A stretch of DNA of 8,225 nt from Bacteroidota bacterium. GTDB taxonomy: Bacteria > Bacteroidota > Bacteroidia > UBA7662. The DNA lies in assembly GCA_016868485.1 (NCBI GenBank), contig VGGT01000070.1, positions 1 through 8,225 of the forward strand. Direction: 5' to 3'. The notes beneath the pieces are model-generated. The model did not search any database. It was not told where the DNA came from and saw only the letters and a program-made list of their open reading frames with translations. The position numbers and the translations under genes are program-made. Of the stretch, positions 1 through 6,286 are shown one piece after another (the stretch's first letter is position 1; the number at the start of each line of letters is the position of its first letter).

Positions 1-1888
1 TGTCCATAGCACCGTGGCGCATAACCGGGGCATCAAGAAAGCGAAATGCTTGATCAGCGATGACAGCGGCGATCTCACCGCCGATCCCGCCCGTTAAGCA
101 ATCTTCGTGCAATACCAAAACACGTCCTGTTTTGCGGACCGATTCCAGTACAGTGTCCTGATCCCAAGGTAAGAGCGTGCGCAAATCAATCAACTCCACA
201 TCGCATCCCAGTTCTTCTATGGCTTCTAGGGCCCAATGAACGCCCATGCCGTAGGTAACAATTGTTGCGTCATTTCCCGTGCGCACCACCCGAGCCTGAC
301 CAACAGGCAGGGTATAATAGCCCTCAGGCACCGGTCCAGAAATGGAACGATAAAGCGCTTTATGCTCAAAAAATAAATAGGGATTGGGATCCTCAAAAGC
401 AGTCAGCAGCAGTCCTTTAGCCTCCGCGGGCGTAGATGGGTACACTATTTTGAGTCCGGGCGTGTGAAAAAACCAGGCCTCATTCGACTGAGAATGAAAC
501 GGGCCAGCACCCACGCCGGCGCCCGTTGGCATCCGCACCACTACATCCGCGTTTTGCCCCCATCGGTAGTGAATTTTGGCCAAATTGTTTACGATCTGGT
601 TAAAACCCGCAGTCACAAAATCTGCGAATTGCATCTCCACCATGGCCTTCTTGCCGGCGATAGACAGGCCCAAAGCAGCACCAATAATGGCAGATTCACA
701 CAGTGGTGTATTGCGTACGCGATCCGCCCCGAAGCGGTCCATTAGGCCTTCCGTGACCTTAAAAACACCCCCGTAGCCCGCTATGTCTTGTCCCATCAAC
801 ACCAATCCATCGTGCCGATTCATGGCTTCCTTCAGACCCTCCTGAATGGCATCCACAAACCTCAGATCGCGCTCGGCTGCAGGTACATCTTCATTTAAAG
901 GCAGACTAAACGGGGCATAAACGGCCGAGCGCTCCTTCTCCCAATTCGGTTGGACCTCGGGCTCGGCAAACACCACCTTTAAGGCTTTATCGATATCCGA
1001 CTGATGCAGACTTCGAAATTCATCGCGTAATCCCGCATTTAAGATACCTTCCTGCATCAAAAACTCCTCGTATCGTTGAACGGGATCGCGCTGGGCCCAG
1101 GTTTCAATCAGTTCCTTAGGGACATACTTGACGCCAGAGGCCTCTTCATGCCCGCGCATGCGAAAAGTCATGCATTCCAGCAGTACCGGGCGTGGTTTTT
1201 GGCGCATCGATTCAGCCAAGTTTTTTACCGTTCGATGAACTTCGAGCAGGTTATTTCCATCAACCTGAACCGCTTCCATACCGTATCCGATGCCTTTGTC
1301 GACAAAATGCTGACAACGGAATTGGTCGGATGATGGGGTCGAAAGCCCATAACCATTGTTTTCAATCAGAAAAATAACCGGCAATTCCCAAACGGCGGCA
1401 ACGTTTAAGGCCTCGTGGAAATCACCCTCAGAAGTTCCGCCATCCCCTGTAAACGCAAGAGAAACTTTAGGTTGCTGATCCAATCGTGCGGCCAAGGCGG
1501 TACCATTCGCTAGAGCAAGTTGGGGACCCAAATGAGAGATCATACCCACAATATGATGCGCTCGACTGCCGAAATGAAAAGACCGCTCCCTGCCCTTGCT
1601 GAACCCCGATTCTTTGCCTTGAAGTTGGGCAAATAAGGTATTCAGCGGCATCTGTCGCGACGTAAAAACGCCCAAATTCCGGTGCAATGGCATAATGTAC
1701 TCGTCGGGCTGCAATGCCAATGTTGCCCCAACGGCTATAGCTTCTTGCCCTATTCCCGAAAACCATTTACTCACTTTACCTTGGCGCAACAACACAAGCA
1801 TTTTCTCTTCAATCATGCGGGGCAGCAGGATTGCAGAATACAGGCGCAATAACTCTTCGTTACTGAAGTCTATTTTATCGAATTTCAT
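1..1888 (-). CDS. Fused 2-oxoacid dehydrogenase E1 alpha/beta (branched-chain type), 3' end beyond window
   Basis: Thiamine-diphosphate E1 component of a 2-oxoacid dehydrogenase complex. It decarboxylates a 2-oxoacid and passes the acyl group to the lipoyl group of E2; E2 and E3 are not in the window. I read 629 codons in one frame from ATG at 1888 to the left edge. Residues about 1-320 are E1-alpha: RSFHFG (102-107), HHIVGMISHLGPQ (111-123), and the ThDP/Mg motif from GDG (148-150) to NN (177-178), followed by a phosphorylation-loop-like RGHEEASG. After a linker, E1-beta starts near R340 and has GQDIAGYGG (366-374) and the cofactor-activating Glu in CESAI (E398). The last visible residues, RHGAMD, match the family's C-terminal region, so perhaps 30 codons are missing. 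The alpha-beta fusion is usual in Bacteroidota. The start lies 3 bases after the upstream stop. A branched-chain (2-oxoisovalerate) substrate is inferred from family resemblance; pyruvate is not excluded. Confidence 0.93.
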   Translation of the reverse strand, partial: MKFDKIDFSNEELLRLYSAILLPRMIEEKMLVLLRQGKVSKWFSGIGQEAIAVGATLALQPDEYIMPLHRNLGVFTSRQMPLNTLFAQLQGKESGFSKGRERSFHFGSRAHHIVGMISHLGPQLALANGTALAARLDQQPKVSLAFTGDGGTSEGDFHEALNVAAVWELPVIFLIENNGYGLSTPSSDQFRCQHFVDKGIGYGMEAVQVDGNNLLEVHRTVKNLAESMRQKPRPVLLECMTFRMRGHEEASGVKYVPKELIETWAQRDPVQRYEEFLMQEGILNAGLRDEFRSLHQSDIDKALKVVFAEPEVQPNWEKERSAVYAPFSLPLNEDVPAAERDLRFVDAIQEGLKEAMNRHDGLVLMGQDIAGYGGVFKVTEGLMDRFGADRVRNTPLCESAIIGAALGLSIAGKKAMVEMQFADFVTAGFNQIVNNLAKIHYRWGQNADVVVRMPTGAGVGAGPFHSQSNEAWFFHTPGLKIVYPSTPAEAKGLLLTAFEDPNPYLFFEHKALYRSISGPVPEGYYTLPVGQARVVRTGNDATIVTYGMGVHWALEAIEELGCDVELIDLRTLLPWDQDTVLESVRKTGRVLVLHEDCLTGGIGGEIAAVIADQAFRFLDAPVMRHGAMD

Positions 1889-1891
1889 AGG

Positions 1892-3025
1892 TTATGATTT
1901 TTTCTGTCCCATGGCGCGCCGCCTAGAGAAGGATTTTTCGGCCGGCTGCCACAGTTCGGGCGCCCCCGGCATTTGGCAGCGAATCATCGAAGGGGCCTTC
2001 TGGTCGAACCCAAACATCCCGAGCCAACCCTCACCCAACATGGCCTTTCGCCAGGTTTGCCAAGCCTTTAATTCTGTTTCCTGCGCTCCTTGTTGGGCAC
2101 GCTGTACTTGCTTCCATGCCATGATACGATGTATGGGTATTCCGACGGGACACACAAGGCTGCAAGCACCACATCGTGTGCACGGATAATTGATGGAAGA
2201 TTCGGGGGTACCCAATACAATGCCTGCGCGCACACCTTCGCGGGGTCCAGAATCTGCCTGACGGGTCGGACATAACCCATTGCATCGACCACAGGAAATA
2301 CAATACAGCATCTCACGCATGCGCAGATCTTCGAGCATGGTTGTTCGGCCCTGATCGACTATGAAAACGTAGGTGTGTTCGGGTTGCCCATCCTCGAGGC
2401 GCGTCATGGGGCCCTGCACCAAACTAAGTCCACTTCCACCGGTTTGGGCATCGGATGGTGTCGATTCCACTTTGCTTCCCTCCCATGCCGGCCACCAATA
2501 GGACAAATCAGCGATCGACTGGGTAACTTGCTCTAATCCTGCCCAGAAAATCCGTGCCCGATGAGGGCCTCCTGTATGGTATTGACCAGACGTTGATTCT
2601 CTCACAACCACGGTACCCGTGCCGGCCACCAATAAGTCAGCGCTGCCCATCCACGCGGTCTGTCCATCCCGATCGCCTGGTGCGTTTCTTGAATGGAATC
2701 CGGCATCTTCACCGTTCGGCCTATTGACGCTGTTCATTTCATGGTACATCAATCCGCTGGTGCGAAGTATGTCGGCAAAGCCCAACTCAGACAATGCGCC
2801 ACCCGAAACCGACACCAATTGTGTGATATCATGCTCTTTGCACAACATCAACAACTCCTTTACGGCTTCTGTTGCATCCAATACCCACCGAACCTGTACT
2901 CCGGCGGCAGTAGCGTTGCGATCAAATCGAAGCAATAGAGCCTCAAGTTGGTCGATGGCCTGCACACGCAGGGTTCTGGCCCTTTGTACCCACTCGGCCG
3001 ACAAATCCTGTTTGTCTACACTCAT
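1892..3025 (-). CDS. LutB-like LUD-domain / dicluster [4Fe-4S] ferredoxin protein
   Basis: A 377-residue cytoplasmic protein related to LutB/LldF, the iron-sulfur subunit of L-lactate oxidation. Residues about 15-205 form a LUD (DUF162) domain: the strand VRWVLDATEAV (45-55), a CKEHDITQLVSVSGGALSE segment, and the conserved ADLLVAGTGTVVVRES block (129-144). Residues 218-228 (TYVFIVDQGRT) resemble the family's HVVLVDNGR strand. Two clusters follow, CISCGRCNGLCP (C242, C245, C248, C252) and CTRCGACSLVCP (C282, C285, C288, C292), enough for two [4Fe-4S] centres. From memory, LutB proteins are nearer 460 residues and carry a substrate-pocket segment (PSHIVxPAxH) between the two LUD blocks; that segment is not visible here. 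No lutA or lutC lies in the window. The start is ATG, 15 bases after the peptidase stop; the stop is 3 bases before the E1 start, suggesting co-translation. Electron transfer linked to an organic acid is inferred; the substrate is unknown. Confidence 0.82.
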   Translation of the reverse strand: MSVDKQDLSAEWVQRARTLRVQAIDQLEALLLRFDRNATAAGVQVRWVLDATEAVKELLMLCKEHDITQLVSVSGGALSELGFADILRTSGLMYHEMNSVNRPNGEDAGFHSRNAPGDRDGQTAWMGSADLLVAGTGTVVVRESTSGQYHTGGPHRARIFWAGLEQVTQSIADLSYWWPAWEGSKVESTPSDAQTGGSGLSLVQGPMTRLEDGQPEHTYVFIVDQGRTTMLEDLRMREMLYCISCGRCNGLCPTRQADSGPREGVRAGIVLGTPESSINYPCTRCGACSLVCPVGIPIHRIMAWKQVQRAQQGAQETELKAWQTWRKAMLGEGWLGMFGFDQKAPSMIRCQMPGAPELWQPAEKSFSRRRAMGQKKS

Positions 3026-3040
3026 ATTGATGTTTTGGAG

Positions 3041-4621
3041 TTAAGGTTCTACAGGATCTAAACGTTCGGAGCGCTGCGCGAGTTGCCAGGCCAGATTTAA
3101 AACGAATCCCGCATTGCGCACCAGGCGGGTTATTGAAATTTTATCTGCTGTATCGCTTGGTTTGTGGTAGTCTTCATGAAGTCCACTAAACAAGAAAAAT
3201 GCAGGTATGCCCAGTTGGTGAAAAGCGTAATGATCGCTGCGCATAAATAAGCGCTCAGGGTCATCGGCACGAGAATAACTGTAGTCGAGCTTTAAATCAT
3301 GACACAACGTATTCACGCGTTCTGTAAATGGCTGAATCGATTGATTTTTGTGATGATGCACCACATATAAATAAGGTTCATCAGGCCCATGTGCACCATC
3401 ATTTCGACCCAGCATATCCATATTGATGTTGGCGAATACCTGATCACTCCTAATCCCTAATGAATCCGCGAGGGTACTGGCCATCCAGCGACTTCCCAAT
3501 AAGCCATTTTCTTCTCCGCTGAACCAAACCAGCACGATACTCCTGTCGGGCTGTATGTTTTGACTGCCCAACAGCGCCAAGGCACGGGCCACGGAAAGCA
3601 AAACGGTCGAGCCCGATCCATTGTCGTCGGCCCCTGGATGAACTTGTCCGTCCACCAAACCCAAATGATCCAAGTGGGCGGATAGGATGATATATTCATC
3701 GGGACGCGACTTTCCACGAATCATGCCGACAACGTTAGGTGCGAAAAAGGAATCACGCTCATTCTGTATGATAACCGACCCCATATTCGGCTTCGCTATT
3801 TGATCGACGGTCGCTGCATGTTTTTTAATAGAACGAAACAAGGCCCTTGAAACAGCATATTCCTGAAGGCCCGAAGCGGCTGTCGTACCAACACGCGGCT
3901 CAGAAGGCCCCGAAGCAGGTGGCAGCTCCACAAGCCGGATCCGAGGACGGTGGCGCTCTTCTTCTGCCCATCGTTCCTTCAATTCGTTGAACCGTGATGG
4001 GCTGTAAAACATCTGTTTAACGCCGGTAGCGATGGCTTTTTTACGCAGGTCCTGATAACATGCATCTGGATCTGTGACGGAATTCAATGAAGGTCGATCT
4101 TCTAACAATAAAGAGAAACCAAGCGAAGCAGGTTTGATTGACGTGAGTGGGTTATTCTTGCTTGACTCCTTAGGGCATTGAATCCGGTAGATTGGGGCGA
4201 GGGTTATTGTGTCTTGTCGTCTACGGGAAACAGGCACAAAATCCGCTCCAAGTTTCCAAATTCGGTTTCCTAAAACCAATTCACCTCCCGTCGGCACCAC
4301 CCGGGTGTAGGGCACGGGATGAAAAAAAGAGTGGGCTTCATCCTGGTTTCGGTTAACGGCCGCCAAATTGAATGCCCGCAATCGAGCCGCCACAAAATCT
4401 GCTGCCCTCTGGTAGCCAGGCTGTCCGGTTCCACGACCTTCCATCTGTGGTGCAGTCAAGGCAGCTAAGTCTGCCCGTACACTATCGATTTGTATCATGC
4501 CATGAAAGCAAGGGAGGATGGACTGCTGTGCATAGGAATCGAATCCTAAGTGCACGCAACATAGGATGACCACTGCCCGGTACCTTAAAAGGAAATTCGT
4601 TAATCCAAAAAACTTAATCAT
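3041..4621 (-). CDS. Exported M28-family zinc aminopeptidase-like metallopeptidase
   Basis: A 526-residue di-zinc peptidase of family M28. The N-terminus has basic residues, the hydrophobic core AVVILCCVHLGF and a SYA|QQ site, so signal peptidase I cleavage after A31 is likely, placing the enzyme in the periplasm or outside. There is no good lipobox. Residues 45-85 (LAALTAPQMEGRGTG) are the usual M28 lead-in. Residues about 105-285 are a less conserved insert that could be PA-like. The catalytic domain then has all the expected residues: H316 and D318 in SAHLDHLG, the bridging Asp in GADDNGSG (D332 or D333), catalytic E370 and ligand E371 in SGEENG, D402 in NMDMLGR, and H486 in DYHKPSDT. The ATG overlaps the rpiB stop as ATGA, and the 15-base gap to the next gene keeps it in the same operon. 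Substrate (aminopeptidase, dipeptidase or glutaminyl cyclase-like) cannot be told; SGEEN and intact ligands favour a true peptidase. Confidence 0.92.
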   Translation of the reverse strand: MIKFFGLTNFLLRYRAVVILCCVHLGFDSYAQQSILPCFHGMIQIDSVRADLAALTAPQMEGRGTGQPGYQRAADFVAARLRAFNLAAVNRNQDEAHSFFHPVPYTRVVPTGGELVLGNRIWKLGADFVPVSRRRQDTITLAPIYRIQCPKESSKNNPLTSIKPASLGFSLLLEDRPSLNSVTDPDACYQDLRKKAIATGVKQMFYSPSRFNELKERWAEEERHRPRIRLVELPPASGPSEPRVGTTAASGLQEYAVSRALFRSIKKHAATVDQIAKPNMGSVIIQNERDSFFAPNVVGMIRGKSRPDEYIILSAHLDHLGLVDGQVHPGADDNGSGSTVLLSVARALALLGSQNIQPDRSIVLVWFSGEENGLLGSRWMASTLADSLGIRSDQVFANINMDMLGRNDGAHGPDEPYLYVVHHHKNQSIQPFTERVNTLCHDLKLDYSYSRADDPERLFMRSDHYAFHQLGIPAFFLFSGLHEDYHKPSDTADKISITRLVRNAGFVLNLAWQLAQRSERLDPVEP

Positions 4622-5073
4622 GGGCGTTCAATTTTATGAATCCGGTTTTCATGCCGTCCGCCCTCAAAGTCGGTTGTCAGAAAAGTTCGAACCATGTCCA
4701 CAGCCGCTTCAATCGTTATGAACCGAGCAGGCAAACAAAGAACTTGTGCGTCATTATGGCTTCGGGCCAATGAAGCCAGTTCAGGTGTCCAACATAAGGC
4801 CGCACGGATGCCCTGCCGGTGATTCGCTGTTATGCACACACCATTTCCACTTCCGCACAACAAAATGGCACGATCCGTTTCGGGTTTAAACTGATCCAAT
4901 AATTCATGCACAACATCAGGATAATCTACCGGATCAGCAGCAGGGCCGCCAAACATGCTTAATTCATATCCTTCCGATTGCAACAAAGCATACAAACTCA
5001 TCCGCATGCCATATCCCGCATGATCACTTCCCAACAGCACGCGTGGCTTGGTCAACATCCCTTTATGTTCCAT
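4618..5073 (-). CDS. rpiB: Ribose-5-phosphate isomerase B
   Basis: RpiB/LacAB-family sugar-phosphate isomerase, which interconverts ribose 5-phosphate and ribulose 5-phosphate in the non-oxidative pentose phosphate pathway. From the ATG at 5073 the protein has 151 residues, the normal family size. Motifs: GSDHAG (15-20; D17 and H18 in the active site), DYPD (50-53), CGSGNG (73-78) with the catalytic base Cys73, SHND (H106, matching the ring-opening His), and the phosphate-binding GGRHENR near the C-terminus (R140, H141, R144). CGSGNG replaces the enterobacterial CGTGIG; I recall this variant from Bacteroidota RpiB. Start choice: a TTG at 5085 would overlap the tatC stop (TTGA), ATG 5073 lies 8 bases after that stop, and ATG 5058 sits closest to the conserved core. 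I prefer 5073 without strong proof. The stop overlaps the peptidase start by 4 bases. Another aldose-ketose isomerase role is possible but less likely. Confidence 0.9.
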   Translation of the reverse strand: MEHKGMLTKPRVLLGSDHAGYGMRMSLYALLQSEGYELSMFGGPAADPVDYPDVVHELLDQFKPETDRAILLCGSGNGVCITANHRQGIRAALCWTPELASLARSHNDAQVLCLPARFITIEAAVDMVRTFLTTDFEGGRHENRIHKIERP

Positions 5074-5081
5074 GACTGGGT

Positions 5082-5921
5082 TCAATATTCTGTTAATGGA
5101 CTGTCTTTTCTCCGGCGTTCAGCCCTTGAAACAACAGCAATACTCACTTCATAAAGCAAAAGAAGAGGAAAACTCATTAAGATCATACTACCGACATCGG
5201 AAGGGGTGATGACCGCCGCTACGATCATATTCACGACCACAGCTATTCTGCGGTTGCTTCGCAGCCAATCGGAAGTTAAAATTCCAGCCTTAGCCAGAAA
5301 CCATGCCAGTACGGGTAACTCGAAAATGAGGCCCGATGCAAGCACAAGTGTGCTGAGCATTCCCGCATAGGACTGTAGGGTAATGGTATTGGCCACCTCC
5401 GCACTGACCTGGTAGCTGCCCAAGAAAAGAATGCTGATGGGTGCCAACAAAAAATAACCAAAGGAGATGCCCACAATGAAAAGGCCGGCCATGGCCACTA
5501 CGAGTCCGCTCATCGAACTTCGTTCACCCGGATACAGTGCAGGCTTCACAAAGCGCCACAATTCGTAGACCAAATAAGGAAATGCCAAAACAATTCCTGC
5601 TACGAACGAAATGGTCATGTGCTGCATGAATTGTCCTGTGATGTGAATGTTGGTGAGCGTGAAATCGACTTGTTCCACACAAAGTCCTTTTAACCACTCA
5701 AAGCGGCGCGACAAGGCACACATCGTTCGATATGTGATAAAATCGGATGATTTAGGGGCCAGAAGAATTTGATCAAAAATGATGTCTCGTCGCACAAATG
5801 CCCAAATAGAGAGGGCCAACACCGCAACCACCGATCGGATCAGGTGTTTTCTGAGTTCCTCTAAGTGGTCAAAAAAAGACATGCGCTTTTCTTGCGCCTC
5901 AAACTGATCGGAATACGCCAC
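5082..5921 (-). CDS. tatC: Sec-independent protein translocase subunit TatC
   Basis: Multispanning core of the twin-arginine translocase, which binds RR signal peptides and, with TatA, moves folded proteins across the inner membrane. Counting from GTG 5921 (279 residues), the cytoplasmic N-terminus has HLEELRKHLIR (19-29), the hallmark of the family. Hydrophobic segments lie at about 30-46, 101-118, 138-165, 189-208, 226-240 and 246-265, fitting six membrane spans. The first cytoplasmic loop has YELWRFVKPALYPGER (119-134), with the conserved Pro and Glu. The C-terminal part has the usual ITPSD turn. A longer reading from TTG 5942 can be dismissed because that TTG is part of the TATATTTG promoter box. 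GTG 5921 keeps a hydrophilic extension like that of relatives; ATG 5882, right before SFFDHLEELR, is the alternative (266 residues). No tatA/tatB is in the window. It is the first gene of the five-gene run. Confidence 0.93.
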   Translation of the reverse strand: MAYSDQFEAQEKRMSFFDHLEELRKHLIRSVVAVLALSIWAFVRRDIIFDQILLAPKSSDFITYRTMCALSRRFEWLKGLCVEQVDFTLTNIHITGQFMQHMTISFVAGIVLAFPYLVYELWRFVKPALYPGERSSMSGLVVAMAGLFIVGISFGYFLLAPISILFLGSYQVSAEVANTITLQSYAGMLSTLVLASGLIFELPVLAWFLAKAGILTSDWLRSNRRIAVVVNMIVAAVITPSDVGSMILMSFPLLLLYEVSIAVVSRAERRRKDSPLTEY

Positions 5922-5939
5922 AGGACAGGGAAATATCCA

Positions 5940-5974
5940 CAAATATACTCAATAGGTGGGGGTCTTGGATGCAA
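5940..5974 (-). promoter_or_regulatory. Candidate promoter of the tatC operon
   Basis: Read on the minus strand, 5947-5940 is TATATTTG, a perfect match to the Bacteroidota -7 consensus TAnnTTTG. A TTG at 5974-5972 could be the -33 element, but the spacer is 24 bases, slightly longer than usual. Transcription would begin near 5933, giving a leader of about 12 bases to GTG 5921 or about 50 to ATG 5882. The -7 match is seen directly; activity is inferred. Confidence 0.6.
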
Positions 5975-6000
5975 AAAAAAAGCCCCGACGGGCGGGGCTT
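5973..6000 (-). terminator. Rho-independent terminator of the histone H1-like gene
   Basis: On the minus strand an 8-base-pair GC-rich stem (AAGCCCCG, 6000-5993, with CGGGGCTT, 5987-5980) closes a 5-base loop and is followed by seven more T residues. It lies 19 bases past the stop codon of the histone H1-like gene and before tatC, so it should insulate the two units. On the plus strand no T-run follows the stem, so it acts in one direction. Confidence 0.9.
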
Positions 6001-6019
6001 CTTATGGTTTTGACGGTGA

Positions 6020-6196
6020 TTAGTCGTTATTCTTCATGTTTTGGATTTCCAAACGAAGTTCCTGACACTTCACTTTGAGGTCTTGCAGACCTTTGCGTAC
6101 ACGTGTTCCGGCGGCACTGTTTCCTTTGTCGTAGAACTTCACGAAGTCTGCTTCCATCGACATAAGCATGTTTTTAACGGTTTCAAATTGGTTCAT
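6020..6196 (-). CDS. Small histone H1-like (Hc1-type) DNA-binding protein
   Basis: A 58-residue, lysine- and arginine-containing protein that I recognise as the small histone H1-like protein common in Bacteroidota, distantly like chlamydial Hc1. These are thought to bind DNA and help organise the nucleoid. The family's recognisable core is present: MEADFVKFYDKGN (14-26) followed by AAGTRVRKGLQDLK (28-41), then a charged helix CQELRLEIQNMK. The whole chain is predicted helical, probably a helical hairpin with a turn near GNSAAG. The start is ATG 6196. An upstream TTG at 6241 would add 15 residues but falls in the promoter's TTTG, so it is not a start. It is transcribed alone, with its own promoter and terminator. 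There are no lysine-alanine repeats of the kind that extend longer H1-like proteins. Family assignment is firm; the chromatin role is inferred from the family. Confidence 0.85.
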   Translation of the reverse strand: MNQFETVKNMLMSMEADFVKFYDKGNSAAGTRVRKGLQDLKVKCQELRLEIQNMKNND

Positions 6197-6238
6197 AAAA
6201 TGGGGTTTTAAAGTGAAAAAATGGATTGAATAACTGGC

Positions 6239-6267
6239 CAAAAATAGTAGATTATTGAGATTTCAAA
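6239..6267 (-). promoter_or_regulatory. Promoter of the histone H1-like gene
   Basis: On the minus strand TTTG (6267-6264) and TATTTTTG (6246-6239) are separated by 17 bases, matching the Bacteroidota -33/-7 pattern. Expected transcription start is near 6232, leaving a leader of about 36 bases to ATG 6196. The leader is A/T-rich with no clear Shine-Dalgarno sequence, as is usual in this phylum. Confidence 0.7.
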
Positions 6268-6286
6268 AACTTTTGCGGATTTTTTT

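Noticed and set aside
464..3044. Several plus-strand open frames antisense to the E1 and LUD-ferredoxin genes, the longest at 1695-2189 and 2619-3044.
   Set aside because: They lie opposite two genes with clear family motifs, cross the boundary between them, and show no recognisable domain or start context.
6264..6275. Short inverted repeat CAAAA/TTTTG just past the end of the oxoamine synthase gene, considered as its terminator.
   Set aside because: The stem is almost all A/T, too weak to terminate, and overlaps the -33 element of the next promoter. How this transcript ends is unclear.
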